A stretch of DNA of 64,000 bases from Spisula solida (Eukaryota; Mollusca; Bivalvia; Venerida; Mactridae): the NCBI GenBank assembly GCA_947247005.1, contig OX365945.1, positions 13,088,501 through 13,152,500 of the forward strand, in the 5' to 3' direction. The notes under the pieces are model-generated. The model ran no database searches. It saw only the letters and a list, made by a program, of their open reading frames with translations, and had not been told where the DNA came from. How positions within the stretch are numbered: position 1 is the stretch's first letter; every line of letters begins with the position of its first letter. Positions 12,036-22,926 of this stretch are shown in pieces. Both the position numbers and the translations under genes were made by a program.

Positions 12036-13159
12036 TTACCATTCCTGGTCTGACTGGGTACTCACTACCAACATGTACACACATTCATGTTTTTTGGGAT
12101 ACTCATTCCTGGTCCGATTGGGTACACGCAACCACCATATACAGATATTCTTACTGTTGTTGGATACTCATATGGTTACATCCAATCCTGGCCCTACTGG
12201 ATATTCCCAACTACCAAGTCCAGCCATTTCTTGTCGTATTGACCACTCACAACCACTATGTACAAACATTGCAGTCATATTGAGCTCACAAAACCACAAG
12301 GAGTATTAATTCCTTCCCCTATTGACTATTCACTTGGTATCCTAGCTGTTACTCACCAGTTTCCTCGAAAGTGGCTTAAGCAGTACTTATAGATAGACCA
12401 TCCAGTACGGACATTCCTAGTCCTATTGGATATTCAAAATAACATTCTCAATATTACTGTATAACCAATTCGTCTTCGGTGGATAACCACTTGGTACATC
12501 CATTCCTAGTCCTAATGGGTACCCACGACCACCCTGTACATGCTTTCCTAATTCTACTTGGTTCTCAAAAACTACCATAAACAGACATTAGTGGTCCTAT
12601 CGGATACTAACTACCACCATGTACAGACAGTTCTAGTCTTATTTGGTACGCATTACCACTAGGTACATATTTAGTAATTACTAGTCCTATTTGATATTCA
12701 AAACCACCATATACGCGTACATATATTGCTGGTCATAACCACTATGTATATACATTCCTGGTCCTAATAGGTACTAACAATCAACATGTACAGCCATCAA
12801 AGGAACAATGGGGTACCCACTTCCATCATGTACATTCCTGGTCGTAATTTGATACCTATAACTACTAGGTTCAGACATTCGTGTTCCTGTTGAATATGAC
12901 AACTCGGGTGCGCCATTCAGAGACATGCAATGCCTTATTGAGCACTCATATCCACTAGGTGCATATATTCCTAACCATTGGAAGTTCTCAGGACGACCCT
13001 GTACATACATTCCAGGCCCTTTAGAGTGTTCAAATCTACCTTTTACAGATATTTCTGGTCCTTTTTGGTATCCAAAACCTTCTTGTACAGACATCAGTCG
13101 TCGGATTGGGAACTTACAACTACTAGGTGCGACCATTTGTTGTCCTATTGGGTAATCAC
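12036..13159. repeat. Diverged 42-bp satellite array
   Basis: Units of about 42 bp follow the pattern ATTCCTGGTCCTATTGGG then TACTCACAACCACCATG. Divergence is high and indels are common. The unit aligns with the reverse complement of the satellite at 18.1-21.2 kb through shared CATTC, CCTATnGGGTACTC and CCACC blocks. Open frames across it follow from a period divisible by three. Confidence 0.8.
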
Positions 13160-13325
13160 TATAGTGCGGCTAAGATATGATGGCCCAATAACATTGTGTA
13201 AACGTCACTGGTCGGATTAGTCCATATCAAAACGCGGGTAAGTAAATAAATCACGATCATATAAGCGCTTGTGCAGTTATTTTAACTTATTTAATAAAGG
13301 ATGAAGGTCGTTGTGCTTATTATAT

Positions 13326-13397
13326 AGTCTAGTGGTAACGCTGCTAATCTCAACGCGGACGGTCCGGGTTCGAATCCCATCAGAATCTTTTTTTATT
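13326..13397 (+). other. tRNA-like Pol III unit inside TIR element
   Basis: An A-box-like TAGTCTAGTGGTAAC and a consensus B box GGTTCGAATCC are followed by a run of seven T, a typical Pol III stop. A possible 5-bp anticodon stem with a 7-nt loop can be drawn, but acceptor and T stems are poorly paired, so it is tRNA-derived rather than a working tRNA. Confidence 0.6.
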
Positions 13398-13513
13398 TCT
13401 ATTTTGTTTCGCGAATTTTTTCGCACACTTTTCACAAAACTGTATTTGTATTTGTTGGTGTATTGCTTACAACCAGATAGAATGTGTAAACTGCAACATT
13501 ATTAAATTGAACT

Positions 13514-13822
13514 ATGGCTAAACGTATCGTATTAACGCAACAAGAACGATACAGTGTGTCTAACGTATTAGAATTCTGCGCACGAGAGGCATCAATAGAA
13601 CTGCCAGTGATTCCGTTGTCCTGTCAAAGGAAACAAACTACCGCAATGACAGGGGTATCAGAAAGGACGATTTCACGCATAAAGGCGAAGCAATTGCACA
13701 ATAGTGAAAGTAAATCAAGAAGTAACAAAAGCTCACTGGATTCTTTTGATGATTATGATGATAATGACAGTGATTATGACGAGGCGGATGGTGATAGTGA
13801 TGATAAGTTTGCAGATTTCTAA
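13514..13822 (+). CDS. Small HTH protein, resembling N-terminal domain of DDE_3/Tc1-type transposase
   Basis: The 102-residue frame starts MAKRIVLTQQERYSV. It has VLEFCAREASIELPVIPL and a helix-turn-helix-like TGVSERTISRIK at about residues 46-57, then a Ser/Asp-rich acidic tail (about 68-100). N-terminal regions of IS630/Tc1-like transposases in animals carry this ATGVSxRTxxRI pattern. No DDE catalytic domain follows, so it could at most be a DNA-binding fragment acting on the element's ends. The start is chosen as the only Met before the domain. Its position within TIRs supports a transposon origin; expression is unknown. Confidence 0.55.
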   Translation: MAKRIVLTQQERYSVSNVLEFCAREASIELPVIPLSCQRKQTTAMTGVSERTISRIKAKQLHNSESKSRSNKSSLDSFDDYDDNDSDYDEADGDSDDKFADF

Positions 13823-14069
13823 AATGATTCTGTCACAAACACTGCTGATGAACAATGTTAATTCATATAATTTATATACACACGTATACATACAGAATAT
13901 TAATTTTCAATCGATTGTTCTAGATAAATATAATAAAATATTATATAATGTTATACAGAATAGAGAAAGTATACGAATGAAAAAAAATGTAACAAGATAA
14001 TCAACGTGTAACGGTATATACTAAGAAAAATGTTTACTAGAACTGAAGAATACAATTCATTACCAAAAA

Positions 14070-14155
14070 TGCACAAGAGTGAGATTCGAACCAGTAACCT
14101 CCTTCCATAATATTGTTGTATTTCCAACGCTTTACCGACTGAGCTAGCGAGGCAC
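14070..14155 (-). other. tRNA-like unit, opposed to the one at 13326
   Basis: On the minus strand, GCCTCGCTAGCTCAGTCGG (A-box region) is followed by GGTTCGAATC (B box) and, shortly after, a T run. The intervening part is longer than in a normal tRNA, and the 3' half does not pair with the 5' acceptor strand. It is tRNA-derived. Confidence 0.6.
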
Positions 14156-14320
14156 ATGTAAAAGCGACTCTTATATTTGCTCATATTGCGAAAACGTAAT
14201 ACGAGACCAGCGTTTATTGACCCTGACTGTAAATAAGCACCCCTTTTTGTTGAAAATGAACCCATCGGCTAATTAGCATGTGTAAATGTTATTGTGCCAT
14301 CATATCTTGGCCGCACTATA

Positions 14321-14445
14321 GTCAGAGCTGTGACACTTAAGAAATGGGTTTTCATATAGCATATGAAATAACCTTTCAAAATATGTAAAAACTTTTTTTT
14401 TGGCCTCCTTCGTTGCAATAAAAGTCCGTGGGCTCTCGGACTAAA
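14321..14445 (-). repeat. Dispersed repeat, truncated copy C
   Basis: This is the reverse complement of the first ~120 bp of 8675-9235 and 10714-11300 (AGTCCGnnnGC through CTTAAGTGTCACAGCTCTGAC). It begins immediately at the border of the TIR element. Confidence 0.7.
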
Positions 14446-14557
14446 TAGATCTAATAAACAATTCTAGTAATGCTCATTGTCCATGGACTAAGTGGCTATT
14501 ATAAGTCAAGGCTTATCTGGACTAGTGAGATTGTGTCAAGGGTTTATTACCTGCGGG

Positions 14558-15595
14558 CCGCTTGAGCCCGCAGGTATATTGGATAGCTCAAAGTGAAAAG
14601 ACCATTGGGGGACATGACCTGTTCTCGATGGTTTACGATTTAAAAAACTCCAAAACAAAGAAGCATTTTGTAAGAATGTCTTGAACCAGACTAATTCCAT
14701 TATTCCATGCGGATAACATCTGTCTTTGTTGCATTGCAATAGTATACTTACCGAAGAAAGCAGAGAACTATCCGAAATTTCACTGTTGCTAACGCATGCG
14801 ATTGAGACCATGTATCTGCAGGTGTCTGCAGCTGCATAGCAAAGCGCTTCCAGGTCAATGATTAATATGGTGGGCAATGGATTACATCCCGTAGAGAACG
14901 CTAGAATTGCTAGATTAACAGAAGCATAGTATTGATATATGATAAATATTTTTCGAATTATTTGGAATTTGTTTATTCGTTCGGCACATAACACAACCAA
15001 ATAATAATGTTTAAACTCAATGGCCTATAAAAGTACTGTATCTCAAACAATTAGAACAAAGTTTAATTACCAGCAAAATTAAACCAGCAGACCCGGATCC
15101 AGAAATTTTCGAGTGGGGGCACAGCTAACTTTTGGGATGTTATGGTGGGGTGGGTGCGGGATGGATATCACTTTTCCAATTATAATTATGCAATTTCCTG
15201 CACTTTAAGCTTCTAAAATCAGAAGTCAATAACTAAAATTGTACTGCTACATGAACAGAAAATACGATGCGTTTAACAATTATTAAGAAATACTTTGATT
15301 TAATTCCATAAAATTTACAAATCAGGCGCCAAATTATTAAAATTCACGCTACATAATCAGACAACGAAATTTTTTTATTGAATTATTTAAACAAATGTTT
15401 ATCCCATTGAAGATTTTTTCAAATAATTTAAGAACTTTAAATTTTTAATTTAGACGTTAAATTGTTAAAAGTGTAGGTCTACTGCTACAAATCAAAATAC
15501 ATAACCCATGAAATGAACAATATTAGATCTATAACTGAAAGTTTCCACAGGTTCAGCTAGATTTTTTTGTAACATTTTAATAAATTTAATAAATT
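14558..15595. repeat. 1.04-kb tandem duplication, unit 1
   Basis: Unit 1 is almost identical to 15596-16636, head to tail. At its left end a perfect 10-bp stem hairpin (ACCTGCGGGC / GCCCGCAGGT, 14549-14575) spans the unit border. On the minus strand a frame that includes LPTILIIDLEALCYAAAD ends at a consensus splice donor (GTAAGT, about 14750), so the unit may carry a captured or decayed exon. No family was recognised. Confidence 0.85.
14754..14930 (-). pseudogene. Exon-like open segment in duplicated unit 1
   Basis: The minus-strand segment reads LPTILIIDLEALCYAAAD and then SNSEISDSSLLSS, ending at a GTAAGT donor. Composition is less AT-rich than the surroundings. No homologous family was recognised and no partner exons were seen, so it may be a gene fragment carried by a mobile unit or a chance frame. 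Confidence 0.3.
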
Positions 15596-16636
15596 CCGCT
15601 TGAGCCCGCAGGTAAATTGGATAGCTCAAAGTTAAAAAGACCATGGGGGACATGACCTGTTCTCGATGGTTTACGATTTAAAAAAAATCCAAAACAAAGA
15701 AGCATTTTGTAAGAATGTCTTGAACCAGACTAATTCCATTATTCCATGCGGATAACATCTGTCTTTGTCGCATTGCAATAGTATACTTACCGAAGAAAGC
15801 AGAGAACTATCCGAAATTTCACTGTTGCTAACGCAAGGCAATTGAGACCATGTATCTGCAGGTGTCTGCAGCTGCATAGCAAAGCGCTTCCAGATCAATG
15901 ATTAATATGGTGGGCAATGGATTACATCCCGTAGAGAACGCTAGGATTGCTAGATTAACAGAAGCATAGTATTGATATATGATAAATATTTTTCGAATTA
16001 TTTGGAATTTGTTTATTCGTTCGGCACATAACACAACCAAATAATAATGTTTAAACTCAATGGCCTATAAAAGTACTGTATCTCAAACAATTAGAACAAA
16101 GTTTAATTACCAACAAAATTAAACCAGCAGACCCGGATCCAGAAATTTTCGAGTGGGGGCACAGCTAACTTTTGGGATGTTATGGTGGGGTGGGTGCGGG
16201 ATGGATATCACTTTTCCAATTATAATTATGCAATTTCCTGCACTTTAAGCTTCTAAAATCAGAAGTCAATAACTAAAATTGTACTGCTACATGAACAGAA
16301 AATACGATGCGTTTAACAATTATTAAGAAATACTTTGATTTAATTCCATAAAATTTACAAATCAGGCGCCAAATTATTAAAATTCACGCTACATAATCAG
16401 ACAACGAAATTTTTTTATTGAATTATTTAAACAAATGTTTATCCCATTGAAGATTTTTTCAAATAATTTAAGAACTTTAAATTTTTAATTTAGACGTTAA
16501 ATTGTTAAAAGTGTAGGTCTACTGCTACAAATCAAAATACATAACCCATGAAATGAACAATATTAGATCTATAACTGAAAGTTTCCACAGGTTCAGCTCG
16601 ATTTTTTTTTATAACATTTTAATAAATTTAATAAAT
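15596..16636. repeat. 1.04-kb tandem duplication, unit 2
   Basis: It is homologous to unit 1 with few differences. One is a length change near 15836-15842 that breaks the minus-strand frame open in unit 1. It lacks the left half of the hairpin. The flank 16637-17005 contains no recognised feature. Confidence 0.85.
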
Positions 16637-17005
16637 TCCTGCACTCTAACTTTTAAAAAATAGTATAATTCAATGCTAGACACAAACACTTTAAACAAAT
16701 GTGCGAAGATTTTTGTCAATTTTGAATTAAAATCGTTTTTGCATCTTTTATATATTTAGGTCTTTGAAAATCTCAAGTGAAATTATTTGAATTGCATCGT
16801 TACATAATCAGTAATAAAAATATCAACAAGAAAATTTGAAATGTAATTTAAGTTCTATCGTGTCACTTTTATTAAATCGATCAGTTCACACGTTATAGTA
16901 ATATAGATCAGTGAATCAAACACCAGTGATCCCCTAAATCATGATCTTTCAGGCGCTTTTAAATCATTTGTCAAAGCGTCTGACTGATACAGATCGGGAT
17001 TAATT

Positions 17006-18110
17006 ATGGTAGGGTGACTATTGCCAAAAAAGTCCTCTATTTTAGGAGTAGGTAGGACCTCTCTGTTAACAAGACATGTCATATACCAAAATGTTCGGGT
17101 GAGTCCATAGTATCTGGGACTGCCGGCATAAATTGCCAAAAGTGGTGGCGTTCCGAGAAATCCAAGATGGCGTCCAAGATGGCCGCCTATTTGACAGTAT
17201 TAGCTTAATGTTAATGTTATGAAAATACCAGGAATATGATGCAACTTTTTGAAATAACTTCGCTAAATTGTTATAGACACAGCATAACTCTTTTTAACTA
17301 AAATATTTTGAGAATCTTCAAAGGTCAATGTCAAGGTCATTTACAGGTAAAACCAATGTAAAAATGACTAAAAACGCGTTTTCACCTGGTATCTCCTTCG
17401 TTTGTATAGCATTTATTTATAAAAACTATCCAAATTGATCATTTAAATGAAGGTTTACATTCAACAGTTTAAATAAAACTACTTTGGAACACATTGGCAT
17501 TCAAATAATGGAGATATACAGTATATCTTGTACTATGTGCTTTTCTTACCCCACCCACCATTTTTATACAAGAAAATTATGCACTCATGTATTCTGAAAT
17601 GTTTACAAGAGGTGTCTGTGATAAAAATGTTTATTATTATGATACATCTATATTGGCATTCAGAAAATATTATTCATGTCTAAAATTCACCAGATAAATC
17701 CAAGATGGCGTCCAAGATGGCCGCCGTAATATATAATGTCCCTTGTATAGCATTAAGCAGGATTTAAGCAGTTGTTTTTCAGGTGAGGTGGCCACAAAAG
17801 TAGATCAAGAACTGATTCATACCAAAATGTCCTAATGTGACTATAAATTAGTGTATAGACCTGCTGTCATACATTGTAAAAGGGAGGTGAGGACCAGGAA
17901 ACCAAGATGGCTGCCATTAATGGTCAATCCATATAAAGTATGTTCAAATTACTGTGAGACAGTATCATACATGGGTGTAAAGATACATGTTAGCATGCTA
18001 AAGACTCATTTGCTACTGTGCATTAAATAAGCATACTACATTGACCACTTTGTAGCAAAGTTCAAGGTCATGTCAAGGTCAAAGTATGAAAAATAAATGA
18101 AAAAATACGA
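17006..18110. repeat. Left arm of foldback element
   Basis: It mirrors 21845-22926. It carries CCAAGATGGCGTCCAAGATG at 17162 and 17700 and a related CCAAGATGGCTGCC at 17902, which resemble YY1-type motifs. It is non-coding. Confidence 0.88.
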
Positions 18111-21100
18111 TTCCTGGTGGTAATTTGTACTTGTACCACATACCAGTAGATCATTGAATGGGTGTACACGTATAAATTGGTGGTGGTGAATATATGCATT
18201 GGGCATTGAATAGATGGATTTGGTGCAGTTCCATATATGACATTGAATTGGTGTATTTGGTAGTGGTGGGTACCAATTAAGGCTTGAACTTGGCATATTA
18301 GATGGTGGTGTGTACCATATTGGTCATTGGGATTATCAGATGGTAAAGAATACCTCATACTATTATGACACTGAATCTGTGTATTGTTTGGTGGTTGTGT
18401 CCCATATAGCCTAAAATGAATGTATCAGGTGGTGGTGCATACCACACTTTATGCATAGGACACTTTATATGTATTTTTGGTGGTGGTGGTGGATACCACA
18501 TATTGAAATTAGTGTATTTGATGGTGGTGAGTATGACATTAGGCATTGAATGGGTGTATTGGGTCATGTGATGAATACCCCATACTGCACTGAATTAATA
18601 TATTTTTGGTATAGAGTGCTCCGTGTGGCCATTGAGGCCGTGTAAGGTGGTGGTGCATACCCCCTAGGACTTTGAATGGGTGTGTCTGGTGGTGGTGAGT
18701 ACCCGGTGGGACATGTGTGGGTGTACTTTGTGGTTTGGAGTAACCCATAATTATGACATTGAATGAGTGAGTTTCCATAAGGACCTTGAGTCGGTCTATC
18801 AACTTTACGTAGTGAATGATGATTACCCCATAGGACATTGAATGTGTGTATTTTGGTGTTGGTGGGTACCCCAAATGGCCTAAAATTGTGTATTAGGTGG
18901 TGGTGAGTTCACTATAGGGCCTTGAATGAGTGTATTTGGTTGTGGTGAGTGTTCCATAGGGCATTTGTTTGGCGCTTGTTGTAACCCTACATTGTCTGAC
19001 ATGGGTGTACAAGATGGTGGCGAGTACCACATAGGGCATTGAATTGGTGTATTGAGTGGTAATAAATACCCTATATGGCACTGAAATGGGGAGGATTCTT
19101 GGAGGTTAGAGCCCTATGTGGCGTGAAATGGGTGTATTATATGGTCGTTCATACCCAAAAGACTTTGAACGGGTGTATTTGGTGGTGGTGAGTACCCAAT
19201 ATGTCTTCACACAGTGTTACATGGGGTGTACTTGGTGGTTTAGAGTACAACACAAGACATTAAGTAGGTGTATTTTGTGGTGGTGCGTATCCAATAGGGC
19301 ATTGAATTGGTGTTTTGGGTGGTGGTGAGTATCCCAAAGGGAACTGAATGGGTGTTTATTGTTGTATTTGTTTTTGGTGGGTAGCCAAAATGGCCTGAAA
19401 TGGGTGTATTAGGTGGTGGAAATTTCACTATAGTACCTTGATTGGGTACATTGGTTTAAAATATTACCATGGCAAGTTCCCCATAGGACATTGAATGGGT
19501 GTATAAGGTGGTGACGAGTACCCCATAGGACATTGAATGAGTACAAATGCATATTAGGTGGTGGCGAGTACCCCATAGGACATTGAATGAGTATATTAGG
19601 TGGTGGAAAGTACCCCATAGGACATTGAATGAGTGTATTAGGTGGTGGAAAGTACCCCCATAGTACATTGAATGAGTGTATAAGGTGGTGGAAAGTACCC
19701 CATAGGACATTGAATGAGTGTATTAGGTGGTGGAAAGTACCCCATTGTACATTGAATGAGTGTATTAGGTGGTGGCGAGTACCCCATAGGGCATTGAATG
19801 AGTGTATTAGGTGGTGGCGAGCAGCCCATAGGGCATTGAATGGGTGTATTAGGTGGTGGCGAGTACCCCATAGGGCATTGAATGAGTGTATTAGGTGGTG
19901 GCGAGCAGCCCATAGGGCATTGAATGGGTGTATTAGGTGGTGGCAAGTACCCCATAGGGCATTGAATTAGTGTATTAGGTGGTGGCGAGCAGCCCATAGG
20001 CCATTGAATGGGTGTATTAGGTGGTGGGGAGTACCCCATAGATAGGGCATTGAATGAGTATATTAGGTGGTGGCAAGTACCCCATAGTACATTGAATGAG
20101 TATATTAGGTGGTGGTGGCAAGTACCCCATAGGACAATGAATGAGTATATTAGGTGGTGGCAAGTACCCCATAGGACAATGAATGAGTATATTAGGTGGT
20201 GGCAAGTACCCCATAGGACAATGAATGAGTATATTAGGTGGTGGCAAGTACCCCATAGGGCATTGAATGAGTATATTAGGTGGTGGCAAGTACCCCATAG
20301 TACATTGAATGAGTGTATTAGGTGGTGGCGAGCAGCCCATAGGGCATTGAATGAGTGTATTAGGTGGTGGCAAGTACCCCATAGGGCATTGAATGAGTAT
20401 ATTAGGTGATGACAAGTACCTCATAGGGCACTGAATGAGTGTATTAGGTGGTGATGAGTAACCCATAGGGCACTGAATGAGTTTTTTAGGTGGTGGGGAG
20501 TATCCCATAGGGCATTGAATGAGTATATTAGGTGGTGACGAGAATCCCATAGGGCATTGAATGAGTGTATTAGATGGTGGCGCGTATCGCATAGGGCATT
20601 GCATGGCTGTATAAAGAGGACGTAAGTACCCAATAGGACATTGAATGGGAGTATCAGGTGCTTATGAGTACCCAATAGGGCATTGATTGGGTTTATTTTG
20701 TGGTGGTGAGAATCCGTTAGTGCATTGGATTGGTGTATTTGGTGTTGGAGGGTACACCAAATGGCCTGAAATGGGTGTATTATTTAGTGGTTAGGTCACT
20801 ATAGGGACGTGTGTGACTTGATGGGTTATGAGAATATCGTATGGGTGTATTTGGTGATGATACATACCAAAATGGCCTGAACTGAATTCCACAAATACCA
20901 TTGATTGGGTGTATTAATTGGTAAAGAAAACCCAATATGATATTGAATGTGTAAATTTGGTTGTGTTGAGTACTAGTATCCCATTGTAGGTATTAAATGT
21001 GTTTATTTGGTGGTGGTGATTATGCGAAAGGCCTTGATTTGGTTAATCTAATCACGGTGAATATCCCATATGTCACTGAATAGGTGTATTTCTTAGTGGT

Positions 21101-21190
21101 TGGTGCCCCAAAAGGCCTAAAATGGGCGTTTTAGGCGGTGGTGCCTATCCTACAGTGCATTGAATGAGTGTACAATGTATTTGGCATGGA
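18110..21190. repeat. 42-bp satellite array, plus orientation
   Basis: The unit is TGAATGAGTGTATTAGGTGG followed by TGGCGAGTACCCCATAGGGC and AT (42 bp). Units at 19470-20600 are nearly identical, while those towards 18.1 and 21.1 kb are increasingly diverged, a pattern expected from unequal exchange in the centre. Around 19800-20010 a GCAGCCC variant alternates with GTACCCC, giving an 84-bp dimer. Long frames on both strands follow from 42 being a multiple of 3. Confidence 0.93.
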
Positions 21191-21194
21191 TGGG

Positions 21195-21845
21195 TATCTT
21201 AGTACCACCAAATACACCCCTAAGAGCTCTACATCTTCTCCGATTACACTGGTTTAAGTCCATATGACATACTCACAACCCAAATATTTACCCATTTAAG
21301 ACAATATAGAGTGCTAACCACCATATAACACACCAATTAAATGCGCTATGGGATAACAACCTACACCAAATGCATTCAATCACTAAGTTCCCACTACACG
21401 TACATTATGCCACATTAGGTACTGATCACCACCACATAATAAATTATACCCTTTAAAGAAGTATTTGGTACTCCTCACCACCACCAAATGCAATCATTCA
21501 AATTCCTATGGAATACACTAATCCACATAATACACTCATTTCAGCTGTATAGGGCACCAAGCACCAAACAATACACAAATTCAATATCCTATGGGGTATT
21601 CATCATCACCCAATAAACCCACTGCCCTATGACATTGCCGTACTCGCCTCTATCTCATACACCCATTTCAGGAGTAGTGGGGTACCCACATCCAACAATT
21701 ACACTAATTCAATGCCATTATGGTGTTCTAAACAACCTCCAAGTACATCTATACAAGACCAAAAGAGGTATTCAACACCACCAATTTATACGTGTACACC
21801 TTATCAATGACCTACTGGTATGTGGTACTAATCACCACCAGGAAT
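21195..21845. repeat. 42-bp satellite array, inverted orientation
   Basis: These are diverged reverse-complement units (CACTCATTCAATG, ACCACCAAATACACC, TATGGGGTA). The orientation switch lies near 21190. They mirror the diverged units at the left edge of the main array. Confidence 0.82.
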
Positions 21846-22926
21846 AGTGTTTTTCATTTATTTTTCATACGTTGACCTTGGCATGACCTTGAACTTTGCT
21901 TCAAAGTGGTCAATGTAGTATGCTTATTTGATGCACAGTAGCAAATGAGTAATTTGCATGCTAACATGTATCTCTACACCCATGTATGATACTGTCTCAT
22001 AGTAATTTGCACATACTTTATATAGATTGACCATTAATGGCGGCCATCTTGGATTTCCTGGTCCTCACCACCCTTTTACAATGTACGACAGCAGGTCTAT
22101 ACACTAATTTATAGTCACATAGGGACATTTTGGTATGAATCAGTTCTTGTTCTACTTGTGTGGCCACCTCACCTGAAAAACAACTGTTTTAATCCTGCTT
22201 AATGCTCTACAAGGGACATTATATATTACGGCGGCCATCTTGGACGCCATCTTGGATTTATCTGGTGAATTTTAGACATGAATAATATTTTTGAATGCCA
22301 ATATAGATGTATCATAATAATAAACATTTTTATCACAGACACCTCTTGTAAACATTTCAGAATACATTTCTTGTATAAAAATGGTGGGTGGAGTAAGAAA
22401 AGCACATAGTACAAGATATACTGTATATCTCTATTATTTGAATGCCAATGTGTTCCAAAGTAGTTTTATTTAAACTGTTGAATGTAAACCTTCATTTAAA
22501 TGATCAATTTGGATAGTTTTTGTAAATAAATGCTATACAAACGAAGAAGATACCAGGTGAAAACGCGTTTTTAGTCATTTTTACATTGGTTTTACCTGTA
22601 AATGACCTTGACATTGACCTTTGAAGATTCTCAAAATATTTTAGTTAAAAAGAGTTATGTTGTGTCTATAACAATTAAGCAAAGTTATTTCAAAAAGTTG
22701 CATCATATTCCTGATATTTTCATAACATTAATATTAAGCTAAAACTGTCAAATAGGCGGCCATCTTGGACGCCATCTTGGATTTCTCGGAACGCCACCAC
22801 TTTTGGCAATTTATGCCGGCAGTCTCAGATACTACAGACTTTTCCGAACATTTTGGTATATGACATGTCTTGTTAACAGAGAGGTCCTACCCCAACTTTT
22901 TTTTCTTGAGATTGTCACCCTACCAT
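21845..22926. repeat. Right arm of foldback element
   Basis: This is the reverse complement of 17006-18110, with mirrored GGCGGCCATCTTGG words at 22039, 22231 and 22755. From 22927 to 23655 nothing was recognised apart from a CAAGATGGCGGCGGC word near 23589. Confidence 0.88.

Larger units (their letters stand above)
13162..14318. mobile_element. TIR element (1157 bp) with tRNA-like units and transposase N-terminus
   Basis: Inverted ends TAGTGCGGCTAAGATATG and the near-identical right end lie next to TA dinucleotides (13160-13161, 14319-14320). Inside are a plus-strand tRNA-like unit (13326-13390), a small HTH frame (13514-13822) and a minus-strand tRNA-like unit (14070-14155). TA duplication and the HTH type fit an internally deleted IS630-Tc1-mariner relative. 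Confidence 0.8.
17006..22926. mobile_element. 5.9-kb near-palindromic foldback element with satellite core
   Basis: The ends are ATGGTAGGGTGAC and its exact reverse complement. Arms of about 1.1 kb (17006-18110 and 21845-22926) are near-identical inverted copies. The core is 42-bp satellite in one orientation (18110-21190) and then the opposite (21195-21845), so the palindrome continues into the satellite. No transposase frame exists and target duplications were not clear. Confidence 0.88.

Noticed and set aside
12774..13220. Overlapping frames of 76-120 residues
   Set aside because: They fall within the diverged 42-bp satellite and show no protein-like conservation.
13326..13397. Functional tRNA gene
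   Set aside because: A and B boxes are good, but acceptor and T stems do not pair; tRNA-derived sequence in a transposon is the better reading.
19629..20604. Long open frames on both strands (up to 195 residues) with repeated WW- or PPPNT-type motifs
   Set aside because: They exist because the satellite period (42 bp) is a multiple of three and the unit has no stops. Both strands are open and no start context or splice structure is present.
17006..22926. CRISPR-like array
   Set aside because: Units are contiguous satellite copies without unique spacers, in eukaryotic DNA.
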